Source of the DNA: Amycolatopsis acidiphila
Lineage (GTDB): Bacteria; Actinomycetota; Actinomycetes; Mycobacteriales; Pseudonocardiaceae
NCBI RefSeq assembly: GCF_021391495.1
Contig: NZ_CP090063.1
Location: forward strand, 124,001 to 188,000
DNA: 64,000 nt
Direction: 5' to 3'
Position numbers and translations under genes: made by a program. Below are positions 1 through 8,273 of this stretch, in pieces. The first letter of the stretch is position 1. Every line of letters starts with the position of its first letter. The notes under the pieces are model-generated. The model worked only from the letters and a program-made list of their open reading frames with translations. It made no database searches and was not told where the DNA came from.

Positions 1-382
1 CGGACACGCCGAGCGTGGCGAGGTACTGCTCCACCCGCCATTTGTCCTGTTGAAGCCCGAGCGCGGCGAGCCGGTCGGCGAGTTGGCCGGAGCTGTGGAC
101 GAGGTGGCCGACCCCGTGCTCGTGGGCCGCGTCGGCGATCGCCTTGCCGTCGGCGAACTCGTCCTCGCCGGGCGCGAGCGGGCCGGGATGCACGCTGAAC
201 ACCGCGTCGACGCCCTCGAAGGACGGCGAGACGACCATCTCCGCGCCGGCCAGGGCCCGCGCCTTCGCGCTCGACGGGTCCCGGGTGACGCCCCGGACCC
301 GCCACCCGTCCGCGAGCAGCCGTCTGGCGACGGCACCGCCCTGCTGTCCGGTGGCGCCGAAGACCACGGCGAGCCTGCTCAT
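1..382 (-). CDS. NmrA-like NAD(P)-binding protein (partial)
   Basis: The gene runs off the left edge, so only the N-terminal 127 residues or so are visible. The protein opens with a Rossmann dinucleotide-binding loop of the GATGQQG type, followed by a GWRVRGVTRD segment and a GVDAVFSV segment, the usual order in NmrA/HSCARG-like atypical short-chain dehydrogenases. The ATG has a clean AGGAGG ribosome-binding site six bases upstream. NmrA-like proteins are redox sensors or NADPH-dependent reductases; the substrate cannot be told. The segment between the Rossmann loop and the GVDAVF motif is shorter than usual. It is divergent from cydA across about 140 bases. Confidence 0.7.
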   Translation of the reverse strand, partial: MSRLAVVFGATGQQGGAVARRLLADGWRVRGVTRDPSSAKARALAGAEMVVSPSFEGVDAVFSVHPGPLAPGEDEFADGKAIADAAHEHGVGHLVHSSGQLADRLAALGLQQDKWRVEQYLATLGVS

Positions 383-448
383 GCCATCCTCCTGAAAGCG
401 GGGCGCTAGTTCCACTTCGACAATACGGAACGGGCGCCCCGCTTGTCC

Positions 449-489
449 AGGACCTAGGTCCCGCCAAGATCAGGACTCCGGGACCTGAT
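449..489 (+). promoter_or_regulatory. Two inverted repeats before cydA (DosR-like boxes)
   Basis: The first repeat, AGGACCTAGGTCCC at 449-462, holds a perfect 12-bp palindrome. It matches the GGGACT-WW-AGTCCC core of the mycobacterial DosR box at 11 of 14 positions. The second, ATCAGG-N9-CCTGAT at 469-489, holds another GGGACC half-site. They lie 33-73 bases upstream of the cydA start, where an activator would sit. The cyd operon is coupled to a GAF histidine kinase, and a DosR-like response regulator lies at 11295-11921, so this is a plausible target. The link is inferred. Confidence 0.45.
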
Positions 490-521
490 GCCGTGCGGGG
501 CGCGCGAGCAGGCTGGACAGC

Positions 522-2006
522 GTGGACGTACTCCAGCTGGCGAGGTGGCAGTTCGGGATCACGACCGTCTACCACTTCCTCATGGTTCCCCTGACGATCG
601 GGCTGTCCGTGCTGGTCGCGGGCATGCAGACGGCATGGGTCCGGACCGGGCACCGCCGTTACCACGAGATGACCAAGTTCTGGGGGAAGCTCCTGCTGGT
701 CAACTTCGCGATGGGCGTGGTGACGGGCATCGTGCAGGAGTTCCAGTTCGGGATGAACTGGAACGCCTACTCGCGGTTCGTCGGCGACGTCTTCGGCGCG
801 CCGCTCGCGATGGAGGGGCTGGTCGCGTTCTTCGTCGAGTCGACCTTCCTCGGGCTGTGGATCTTCGGCTGGGACCGGTTGCCCAAGCGGGTGCACCTGG
901 CGTGCGCGTGGGCCTTCTCGCTCGCGACGGTTGCCTCGGCCTACTTCATCCTCGCCGCGAACTCCTGGATGCAGCATCCCGTCGGCGTGGCCTTCGTCGA
1001 CGGCAAGCCGACGATGCGCTCGATCTGGGCGGTGCTGACCAACAACACCGCGCTCGCCGCGATCCCGCACACCATCGCGGGCGCGTTCTCGGTCGCCGCC
1101 GCGTTCATCGTCGGCGTCGCCGCCTGGCACCTGTGGCGCAAGCGCAAGACCGATGACGAGCACCGCGCGACCTGGCGGACCTCGTTGCGGCTCGGCGGCT
1201 GGGTCGGCGTGGTCGCGTTCGCGGTGCTCGCGATCACCGGCGACACGCAGGGCAAGCTGATGTTCGAGCAGCAGCCGATGAAGATGGCTTCGGCCGAGGC
1301 GCTGTGCCACACCGAGCAGCCCGCGAGCTTCTCGATCATCGCGATCGGCGACGTGGCCAGGCAGAACTGCGAGGACGTCAAGACGTTCAACGTGCCGGCG
1401 CTGCTGTCCTTCCTGGCGCACAACGACTTCAAGACGCAGGTCACCGGCGTCGAGGACCTGGTCGGGCAGTACCAGGCGAAGTACGGCACGAACTACCCGG
1501 ACGACCCGGCACTCGGCCAACTGGCGGGGAAGCCGATCGATTACACGCCGAACCTGCCGGTGACCTACTGGGGCTTCCGGATCATGATCGGCTTCGGCGC
1601 CATCTCGGCGGGCATCGGCGTGCTGGCCCTGTGGCTCACCCGCAAGGGCCGCATGCCCGACTCGAAGTGGTTCCCGCGCCTGGCATTGCTGGGTATCGCG
1701 ACTCCGTTCATCGGCAACAGCGCCGGCTGGATCTTCACCGAGATGGGCCGCCAGCCGTTCGTCGTCGTGCCGAACCCGTCGGGGGTGGACGGGGTGTGGA
1801 TGTTCACCGCGCAGGCAGTGTCGAACTTGTCCACAGGGGAGGTGTGGACCTCGTTGCTCGCGCTGACCTCGCTGTACCTGGCGCTCGGCGTGGTCGAGGT
1901 GTTCCTCATGCGCAGGTATGTCCGCGGTGGGGTCGAGGGTGTGCTGCCACCCGAGAAACCCAAGCAGGACAACGATTCCGGCGATGCGCTCGCCTTCGCG
2001 TACTAG
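522..2006 (+). CDS. cydA: Cytochrome bd oxidase subunit I
   Basis: CydA binds hemes b558, b595 and d and oxidises quinol while reducing oxygen to water. The 494-residue product opens with the family signature (LARWQFGITTVYHFLMVPL) and has His18 at the heme b595 ligand position. It keeps the GRQP motif (after EMG) near residue 410 and has about nine membrane spans. The quinol loop is of the short type. The GTG start gives the normal N-terminus directly before the first helix; its ribosome-binding site is weak. It is followed by cydB after 75 bases, then cydDC, forming one operon. Bd oxidases serve low-oxygen or inhibited respiration in actinobacteria, which fits the coupled sensor kinase downstream. 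Confidence 0.97.
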   Translation: MDVLQLARWQFGITTVYHFLMVPLTIGLSVLVAGMQTAWVRTGHRRYHEMTKFWGKLLLVNFAMGVVTGIVQEFQFGMNWNAYSRFVGDVFGAPLAMEGLVAFFVESTFLGLWIFGWDRLPKRVHLACAWAFSLATVASAYFILAANSWMQHPVGVAFVDGKPTMRSIWAVLTNNTALAAIPHTIAGAFSVAAAFIVGVAAWHLWRKRKTDDEHRATWRTSLRLGGWVGVVAFAVLAITGDTQGKLMFEQQPMKMASAEALCHTEQPASFSIIAIGDVARQNCEDVKTFNVPALLSFLAHNDFKTQVTGVEDLVGQYQAKYGTNYPDDPALGQLAGKPIDYTPNLPVTYWGFRIMIGFGAISAGIGVLALWLTRKGRMPDSKWFPRLALLGIATPFIGNSAGWIFTEMGRQPFVVVPNPSGVDGVWMFTAQAVSNLSTGEVWTSLLALTSLYLALGVVEVFLMRRYVRGGVEGVLPPEKPKQDNDSGDALAFAY

Positions 2007-2023
2007 GGCAGGGGCGAAGGGCA

Positions 2024-2063
2024 TGTGGATAACTCGGCTATTTGTGCACAACCCTGTGGACAA
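2024..2063 (+). other. DnaA-box-like motifs between cydA and cydB
   Basis: TGTGGATAA at 2024-2032 is the exact reverse complement of the canonical DnaA box, and TGTGGACAA at 2055-2063 is that of the actinobacterial form. The palindrome TTGTGCACAA lies between them. A third copy, TTGTCCACA, lies inside the end of cydA at 1827-1835. No replication gene is nearby, so this is not an origin. It could be a titration or regulatory site, or chance, since TGTCCAC words are common in this genome. Confidence 0.35.
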
Positions 2064-2081
2064 CCTTGAGGAGGACGTGCC

Positions 2082-3089
2082 ATGAGCCTCGAAACCCTGT
2101 GGTTCTGCATCATCGTCCTGTTCTGGCTGGGCTACCTGTTCCTCGAAGGCTTCGACTTCGGCGTGGGGATGCTGCTGCCGGTGCTCGGCCGCGACGACAC
2201 CGAGCGGCGCGTCATGATCAACACGATCGGCCCGGTGTGGGACGGCAACGAGGTGTGGCTCATCGTCGCGGCCGGCGCGATGTTCGCGGCCTTCCCGGAC
2301 TGGTACGCCTCGCTGTTCTCGGGCGCCTACCTGCCGTTGCTGCTGGTGCTGCTCGCGCTCATCGGCCGCGGGGTGGCGTTCGAGTACCGCGGCAAGGTCG
2401 ACTCGCCGCGCTGGCGCCGTAACTGGGACCGCGTCATCGTGCTCGGCTCGTGGCTGCCGCCGCTGGGCGTCGGCCTGCTGATCACCACCACGGTGCTGGG
2501 CCTGCCGCTCGACGAGCACGGCAACCGGATCGGCTCGGCGTTCGCGGCCGTCCGCTGGGACACGCTGCTCGGCGCGCTCGCGGTGGTCGGGTTCTCGCTC
2601 GTGCACGGGGCCGCGTTCCTCGCCCTCAAGACCGGCGGCGAGCTGCGGGACCGCGCGCGGCTGCTGGCCATCCGGGTGCTGCCGGTCGCGCTCGTGCCGC
2701 TGGTGGTGCTGCTGCTGATCGTGCAGTTCCGCGAAGGTGCCCTCTGGACCGTGCTACCGCTCGCGGTCGCCGTGGGCGCGGCCGTGGTCGCGTGGCGCAA
2801 GCTGGTCGCCGACCGGGACGGCCAGGCGTTCGCCGCCCTCGGTGTCACCATCGCGGCGGCGGTCGTGACCTTGTTCGGCGCGCTGTACCCGGACGTGCTG
2901 CCCTCCACCGCGGACCCGGCCAACTCGCTGACCGTCGCGGGCGCGGCGTCGAGCCACTACGCGTTGCAGGTCATCACCTGGGTCGCCGCGTTCGGCGCCC
3001 CCGCCGTGCTCGTCTACCAGGGCTGGACGTACTGGGTGTTCCGCAAGCGGATCAGCACCGCGCAGATCCCGCCGGTGCACACACCATGA
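2082..3089 (+). CDS. cydB: Cytochrome bd oxidase subunit II
   Basis: CydB is the membrane partner of CydA. The 335-residue product has the family N-terminus (a membrane helix ending in FLEGFDFGVGMLLP) and the GPVWDGNEVW motif, with about eight hydrophobic helices, which is normal length. The ATG follows a strong GAGGAGG site. Its TGA stop overlaps the ATG of cydDC in an ATGA, so translation of the exporter is coupled to the oxidase. Confidence 0.97.
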   Translation: MSLETLWFCIIVLFWLGYLFLEGFDFGVGMLLPVLGRDDTERRVMINTIGPVWDGNEVWLIVAAGAMFAAFPDWYASLFSGAYLPLLLVLLALIGRGVAFEYRGKVDSPRWRRNWDRVIVLGSWLPPLGVGLLITTTVLGLPLDEHGNRIGSAFAAVRWDTLLGALAVVGFSLVHGAAFLALKTGGELRDRARLLAIRVLPVALVPLVVLLLIVQFREGALWTVLPLAVAVGAAVVAWRKLVADRDGQAFAALGVTIAAAVVTLFGALYPDVLPSTADPANSLTVAGAASSHYALQVITWVAAFGAPAVLVYQGWTYWVFRKRISTAQIPPVHTP

Positions 3090-6000
3090 CCTTTCCCGGA
3101 AGCACCACCCTTCCCGCCGAAGTGTCCACAACGGACACAGTGCGACTGGGAAAGGGACCGCTCGGCGCGCTGCCCGCTCTGTCTGCAGCGGCGCGCCGGG
3201 CGCTCGCCCTTGCCGCTGTACTCGCGTTGCTCAACGCCGCCGCGCTGGTGGCACAGGCGTTCCTGCTGGCCTCGGCCTGCGCGACGATCGTCGCGGGTCA
3301 CGGGGTGCGCCCGGCCGGACCGGCGGTGCTGGCGGGCGTCGTCCTCGGCCGTGCGCTCATCGTCTGGGCCATCCGGACGGTCGCCGCCCGGGCCGCCGCG
3401 GGCGCGAAGGAGGAGCTGCGCGCCAAGGCGGTCGACCACGCGTTGCGGCTCGGCCCGGAATGGGTCGCCGCGCGCGGGCCCGCCGAGCTGACCACGTTGG
3501 CCACCAAGGGACTCGACGCGCTCGACGCCTACTTCACCGACTACCTGCCCGCGCTGGTCACCGCAGCCGTGGTACCGCTGGGCGCGGGCGCCGCGATCCT
3601 GGTCACCGACTGGCCGTCCGCGGTCGTCATCGCACTGACCGTGCCGCTGCTGCCGCTGTTCGCGATCCTCGTCGGCAAGTACACCGCGACCCGTTCGGCC
3701 GCCGCGACAGACGCGCTGCACCGGCTTTCCGGGCAACTGCTGGAACTCGTGCGCGCGCTGCCGGTGCTGGCGGCCTTCCGCCGCGCCGAGGCCCAGGCGG
3801 AGACGGTCCGCCTGGTGTCCGAGCGGCACCGCCGCGCGACGCTGAAGACCTTGCGGGTGGCGTTCTCGTCGGCGTTCGTGCTGGAGCTCGCGGCGACGTT
3901 GTCGGTGGCGCTGGTCGCGGTGCTCATCGGGGTCCGGCTGGTGAACGGCGACCTGCCGCTCGCGATCGGGCTGGGCGTGCTGATCCTCGCGCCCGAGTGC
4001 TACCAGCCGCTGCGGTCGGTCGGCGCCGCCTTCCACGCGAGCGAGGACGGGGTCGAGGCGGTGCGCCGGGTCGCCGACGTCCTCGCGCAGCCCGTCGTGC
4101 CCGACGGCACGGTGGTGCCCGGCCGCGGCGAGGTCCGTGTCGAGGGCCTGCGGGTCGCGCGCCGGGACGGCTTCGCGCCGGACGGGGAGTCGTTCGTCGT
4201 CCGGCCGGGCGAGATCACCTGGCTGCGGTCGCCGAGCGGCGCCGGGAAGTCGACGACGCTGGCCGTGCTGCTCGGCTTCGTCCGGCCCGCGTCCGGTCGT
4301 GTCACGATCTCGGACGTCGATCTGCCGGACGTCGCGATGTCGGCATTCAGACGACAGGTCGCGTGGGTGCCGCAGTCGCCGGTGTTCACCAGCGAGACCG
4401 TTCGCGAGGAGCTGGCGGGCGCCGCCGACGACCTGCTCGCCCAGCTGAACCTCGCGGGCTTCGAATCCGCGCGCCTGGACCAGCTGTCGCTCGGGCAGCG
4501 TCAACGAGTCGCGGTCGCGCGCGCCTTGTCCCGCGACGCGTGGCTGCTCCTGCTCGACGAGCCGACCGCCCACCTCGATGCCGCCAACGCCACGCAGGTC
4601 ATGGCCGTGATCGAGGCGGCCCGCCGCCGTGGTGCTGCCGTGCTCATCGCCGCGCACGAGCGGCCCGGTGCGGTCGCGGCCCAGCCCGGGCGCGCTGTGC
4701 TACCGGCGGAACGGCGGACCGTCCACACGGGACGGCCGGTGCGCCGGCTGGTCGAAAAGCGCTTTCTCGGCGGTGCCCTGCTGGGTGCGCTGGCACTGGT
4801 CGCGGGGCTGGCGCTGACCGCCACGTCGGGCTGGTTGATCGCGAAAGCCTCGCAGCAGCCGCCGATTCTGACGCTGACCGTCGCTGTCGTGGGCGTACGC
4901 GCGTTCGGGCTCGGCCGCGCCGTACTCCGGTACGCGGAACGCCTGACCACGCACGACGCCGCGTTCCGGATCGCCGGGCGGCTGCGGGTCGAGCTGTGGA
5001 AGTCGTTGGTGCGCCTCGGTCCCGCGCACAGCCTGCGGCACGGCGAGAGCCAGCGGCGGCTGGTCGCCGACGTCGACACCGTGCGCGACCTGCTGCCCCG
5101 GGTGCTGACCCCGCCGCCGGTGGCTGGGACCACGCTCGTCGCCGCGATCGTGGTGCAGACCGTGCTCCTGCCGAGTGCCGGACTGGTGCTGGCGGTCGCG
5201 GTCCTGCTCGGCGCGGTCGCCGCGCCCCTGCTGGCGCTGCGGCTGGAACGGCGGGCGACCTCCGCGCTCGTGTCCGGGCGGCGGGCGGTCAGCGCGAAGG
5301 TGCTCGAACTGTTCGAGGGTGCGGCCGAACTGCTGGCCTTCGACCGCTATCGGACCCGCCGTGCCGAACTGGCCGGAACCGACGCCGGGCTCGTCGCCCA
5401 GGCACGCCGCCAGGCGTTCGGCGCCGGCGCGGCCGATGGCCTGATCACGCTGGTCACCGGTCTGGCGGCGGTCGGCGGCAGTTGGCTCGCGGCCGGGCGT
5501 CTCGGGCCGGCGCTCGTGCCGGTCGTCGCCCTGATCCCGCTCGCACTCGCCGAGGTCCTCGCGCTCCTGCCGCCGGTCGCGCAGCACTGGGACACGCTGC
5601 GGGACGCCCGGACCCGGCTCGACTTCGCCACTCCCTCGACCGAACGGCCCGAACACGGCGATCACGTCGAGCTGAGCGGGGACATCGCATGGCCGGACGG
5701 CCCGCCGGTGCTGCGTGACGTCGACCTGGAGATCCCGCCGGGCGCACACGTCGCGGTGGTCGGCGCGTCGGGCGCCGGGAAGTCGACGTTGCTGGCCGCG
5801 TTGCTGGGGTTCCTGCACCCCGAGCGCGGCAGCGCCGTGGTCCCGGCCGAGGTCGCGTGGGCACCGCAGGACCCGCAGCTGGTGTCGACGACCGTGGCCG
5901 AGAACCTGCGCCTGGCCGACCCGCACGCGAGCGACGACCGGCTGGCCGACGCGCTGCGCCTGGCCTGCCTGCCGGAGCTGCGCCTCGACACGGTGCTCGG

Positions 6001-6283
6001 TAGCGCGGGCAGTGGCCTGTCCGGCGGCCAGGCACAACGGCTTGCGCTCGCCCGCGCACTGGTGGCCGCGCCGAACGCCGGGTTGGTACTGCTCGACGAG
6101 CCGACGGCACATCTCGACGAACCCACCGCCCGCCGCCTCCGGGCGAACCTTCGCACCGCGCTCGCCGGACGCACAGTGGTGCAGGTGACGCACCATCCGG
6201 ACGAAGCGGCCGACGCCGACTTCGTGCTCGAGGTCCGCGACGGCCGCGTGACCACCCGGGTGCCGGAAGGCGTCTACGCTTGA
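3086..6283 (+). CDS. cydDC: Fused CydDC ABC exporter, cytochrome bd assembly
   Basis: CydDC is a heterodimeric ABC exporter of thiols (and a heme-binding protein) needed to assemble cytochrome bd. Here both halves are one 1065-residue chain, the usual actinobacterial arrangement. The first half has a six-helix membrane domain, a Walker A (PSGAGKST, Lys388), a degenerate signature (SLGQRQ) and a Walker B LLLLDEPTAHLD. The second half repeats this with Walker A GASGAGKST (Lys899), signature LSGGQ and a second LLDEPTAHLD. The first ATPase site therefore has the weaker signature. The open frame continues back into cydB, but the ATG at 3086 is the start because it overlaps the cydB stop and gives a normal N-terminus. 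Its own stop overlaps the kinase start. Confidence 0.95.
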   Translation: MTFPGSTTLPAEVSTTDTVRLGKGPLGALPALSAAARRALALAAVLALLNAAALVAQAFLLASACATIVAGHGVRPAGPAVLAGVVLGRALIVWAIRTVAARAAAGAKEELRAKAVDHALRLGPEWVAARGPAELTTLATKGLDALDAYFTDYLPALVTAAVVPLGAGAAILVTDWPSAVVIALTVPLLPLFAILVGKYTATRSAAATDALHRLSGQLLELVRALPVLAAFRRAEAQAETVRLVSERHRRATLKTLRVAFSSAFVLELAATLSVALVAVLIGVRLVNGDLPLAIGLGVLILAPECYQPLRSVGAAFHASEDGVEAVRRVADVLAQPVVPDGTVVPGRGEVRVEGLRVARRDGFAPDGESFVVRPGEITWLRSPSGAGKSTTLAVLLGFVRPASGRVTISDVDLPDVAMSAFRRQVAWVPQSPVFTSETVREELAGAADDLLAQLNLAGFESARLDQLSLGQRQRVAVARALSRDAWLLLLDEPTAHLDAANATQVMAVIEAARRRGAAVLIAAHERPGAVAAQPGRAVLPAERRTVHTGRPVRRLVEKRFLGGALLGALALVAGLALTATSGWLIAKASQQPPILTLTVAVVGVRAFGLGRAVLRYAERLTTHDAAFRIAGRLRVELWKSLVRLGPAHSLRHGESQRRLVADVDTVRDLLPRVLTPPPVAGTTLVAAIVVQTVLLPSAGLVLAVAVLLGAVAAPLLALRLERRATSALVSGRRAVSAKVLELFEGAAELLAFDRYRTRRAELAGTDAGLVAQARRQAFGAGAADGLITLVTGLAAVGGSWLAAGRLGPALVPVVALIPLALAEVLALLPPVAQHWDTLRDARTRLDFATPSTERPEHGDHVELSGDIAWPDGPPVLRDVDLEIPPGAHVAVVGASGAGKSTLLAALLGFLHPERGSAVVPAEVAWAPQDPQLVSTTVAENLRLADPHASDDRLADALRLACLPELRLDTVLGSAGSGLSGGQAQRLALARALVAAPNAGLVLLDEPTAHLDEPTARRLRANLRTALAGRTVVQVTHHPDEAADADFVLEVRDGRVTTRVPEGVYA

Positions 6284-7446
6284 CATCGCTCATGGAACCG
6301 ACGCTTGCCGCCCACGCACTGTCCGCGGCCACGGACATCACCACCGCCGCCCTCTCCGGAGACGAGCCCGACGCGGTCCTCGCCTCGGTGGTGCAGAAGG
6401 CCGCCGAGCTCGCCAAGGCCGACCTCGGCCTGATCATGGTGCGCAACGACGATGCCAGCGTCACCGTGGAGGCTGTGTACGGGTTGCAGACAGCCGATGT
6501 ACGAGGCTTGTTACTGCCCGCGCACTCGGTCGCGGGGCAGGTCGCCCGCGGCGGCGAGACGGTGGTGACCGACGACTTCACGGTGGACCCGCGCACCGCG
6601 CCCCACGTGCCCGCCGAGCTGCGGGAGTACGGCCCGTTCGCGGCCGTGCCGTTCGGGGCCGGCGGCCGCATGCTGGGCGCACTGGCGGTGTATCGGATGC
6701 AGGGCGCCGAAGGTTTCTCCCCGGGCACGGTCGAGGTGCTGACGGCGTTCGCCGCGCAGGTCGGTGTCGTGCTGGCGCTGGCGGAGGGGGCGAACGCCCG
6801 GCACCGCGTCACCCTCTACGAGGAGCGCGAACGCATCGCCCGCGAGCTGCACGACGTGATCGTGCAAAGGCTGTATGCAGCCGGTATGCAGCTCGACCGG
6901 GTGCGGCGGCGGATGCGCAAGCGGTTCGCCGGCACCGACGCCGCCCGTCTCGGCGAGGCGATCGACCAGCTCGACCAGACGATCGGGGAGATCAGGGCGA
7001 CCGTGCACAGCCTGCGCTCGCCCGCGCCGGAGCCCGAGGCGACGCCGAGGACCGACCTCGCCGAGTCCGCCCGCGGCGAGGTGCGCATCGCGGAGGAGCT
7101 GCTCGGCTTCCCGCCGACGCTCGAGCTGTCCGGCGAGTTCGCCGACATTCCCGCCGAACGGGCCGACCACATCCGCGCCGCGCTGCGCGAAGCACTGTCC
7201 AATGTGGTCAGGCACTCCGGTGCGAGCGAGACCAGGGTGACCCTGCACCGCGACGCACACGAGGTGCGGCTTCGCGTGCGGGACAACGGCTCGGGCGTGC
7301 CGCAGGGGGTCGCGACCCGTGGGCTGCGGCATCTCGCCGAACGGGCCAAGAGCGCCGGCGGGAAGTTCTACCTCAACTCCTCGCCGAGCCTCGGCACGCT
7401 GGTCGCGTTCGACCTGCCGTTGGCACCGGACAAGCGCGCGAGCTGA
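6280..7446 (+). CDS. GAF-domain sensor histidine kinase (DosS/NarX type)
   Basis: This 388-residue soluble kinase has a GAF domain (about residues 15-175), a HisKA_3 dimerisation helix with the phospho-acceptor His191 in the motif RELHDV, and a C-terminal HATPase domain with an N box (EALSNVVRHS) and a DNGSG G box. It resembles DosS/DevS kinases but has one GAF domain. A TTG at 6280 overlaps the cydDC stop; an ATG at 6292 is the alternative start. The coupling to cyd suggests it senses redox, oxygen or a related signal. No receiver gene follows directly. The likely partner is the NarL/DosR-type regulator at 11295-11921. Its last 79 bases are also covered antisense by the converging oxidoreductase gene. 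Confidence 0.9.
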   Translation: MTSLMEPTLAAHALSAATDITTAALSGDEPDAVLASVVQKAAELAKADLGLIMVRNDDASVTVEAVYGLQTADVRGLLLPAHSVAGQVARGGETVVTDDFTVDPRTAPHVPAELREYGPFAAVPFGAGGRMLGALAVYRMQGAEGFSPGTVEVLTAFAAQVGVVLALAEGANARHRVTLYEERERIARELHDVIVQRLYAAGMQLDRVRRRMRKRFAGTDAARLGEAIDQLDQTIGEIRATVHSLRSPAPEPEATPRTDLAESARGEVRIAEELLGFPPTLELSGEFADIPAERADHIRAALREALSNVVRHSGASETRVTLHRDAHEVRLRVRDNGSGVPQGVATRGLRHLAERAKSAGGKFYLNSSPSLGTLVAFDLPLAPDKRAS

Positions 7447-8183
7447 TCCCGGGCGGCCGCGGCGACGTTCGCGGGCACGCCCAGCTCGCCCAGCATGTCC
7501 GCGGCCGCGGCCATCTCCGTCGTCCGGCGCGTGGCGTGCCGGTGCGAACCTGTCACCAGCCTGTCCACAGTGGACTTGTCCGCGGTGGTCAGCTCGTGCT
7601 CGATGATCTCGCGCAGCCAGTCCTCGCAGCCCGCGGCGCGGGCCGCCTCCAGCGCCTCGACCACTGCGGCCGACATGCCCTTGAAGAACACGCTGCGCAG
7701 GAGCTTCCGCTCCGCGGCCAGGCCCGCTTCCCCGGCCATCACCTCGACCGACGCGCCGAGCGAGCGCAGCAGCACGGCCGTGGGCTCGGCGGCGGGCCCA
7801 CTCGCGAGCATCGGCACCCGCAATCCCTTGCCCGGCACCGGTGCCATGATCGAGATGTCGGTGAACGGCACCGCACCGGCGATCGAGGCGAGCTCCCGCT
7901 TGAGGCCGGGGGAGCCGGTGTTCAGGTCCGCCCAGATGCCGGTCGTGCCGGGCAGCCCGGCCCGCAGCGCGTCGACCGCCGCCGTCGCGCTGTTCACGCT
8001 CAGCACGAGGTCCGCGCCCCGGGCCGCCTCCGCCTCGGACGAGGTGTCGACGATCCCGTCGGCTGCCCGGACGGCCGGGTCGTAGCCCCGGACGACGGCG
8101 CCGGCGGCGACGAGGTCGCGGGCCAGCGCCCCGCCTGCCTCGCCAAGGCCGAGGACCGCGATCGTGGCTGGCGTTCCGGACAT
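7368..8183 (-). CDS. NAD(P)-dependent oxidoreductase, 3-hydroxyisobutyrate dehydrogenase-like (DUF1932)
   Basis: The 271-residue protein has an N-terminal Rossmann fold (VLGLGEAGGALARDL) like 6-phosphogluconate and 3-hydroxyisobutyrate dehydrogenases. Its all-helical C-terminal domain, with the conserved lysine in AAERKLLRSVFFKG, is of the DUF1932 type. The substrate is probably a beta-hydroxyacid, unknown here. The start has an AAGGAGG-like site. The gene is divergent from a GntR regulator with an operator between them, so it is probably regulated by it. The end is odd: the last 20 or so residues look non-conserved and read through into the antisense of the kinase gene, as if the native stop had been lost. 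Confidence 0.85.
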   Translation of the reverse strand: MSGTPATIAVLGLGEAGGALARDLVAAGAVVRGYDPAVRAADGIVDTSSEAEAARGADLVLSVNSATAAVDALRAGLPGTTGIWADLNTGSPGLKRELASIAGAVPFTDISIMAPVPGKGLRVPMLASGPAAEPTAVLLRSLGASVEVMAGEAGLAAERKLLRSVFFKGMSAAVVEALEAARAAGCEDWLREIIEHELTTADKSTVDRLVTGSHRHATRRTTEMAAAADMLGELGVPANVAAAARDQLARLSGANGRSNATSVPRLGEELR

Positions 8184-8238
8184 AAGGGGCTCCTCCTTGG
8201 GTAAGTACTACGATCGAGTAGACGATGTACTGAACAAA

Positions 8239-8250
8239 ATTGTCAACAAT
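8239..8250 (+). promoter_or_regulatory. Putative GntR operator
   Basis: The sequence ATTGTCAACAAT is an inverted repeat of two 5-bp arms (ATTGT and ACAAT) around a 2-bp centre. It matches the TTGT-N2-ACAA pattern typical of FadR/FCD-class GntR operators. It sits 24 bases upstream of the GntR start and within the 90-base divergent spacer to the oxidoreductase, so it could serve both promoters. A looser repeat, AGTAC-N18-GTACT, lies just before it (about 8205-8232). Confidence 0.5.
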
Positions 8251-8273
8251 CCGTGCTGAGGAGTGGGGAAGCA

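Noticed and set aside
383..521. A Rex operator before cydA, as in Streptomyces.
   Set aside because: No TTGTGAA-N4-TTCACAA-like site is present; the visible repeats fit the DosR pattern better.
2450..3085. Upstream extension of the CydDC frame into cydB, giving 1277 residues.
   Set aside because: The extension is an Arg/Ala-rich shadow of cydB; the ATG at 3086 overlaps the cydB stop and gives a normal N-terminus.
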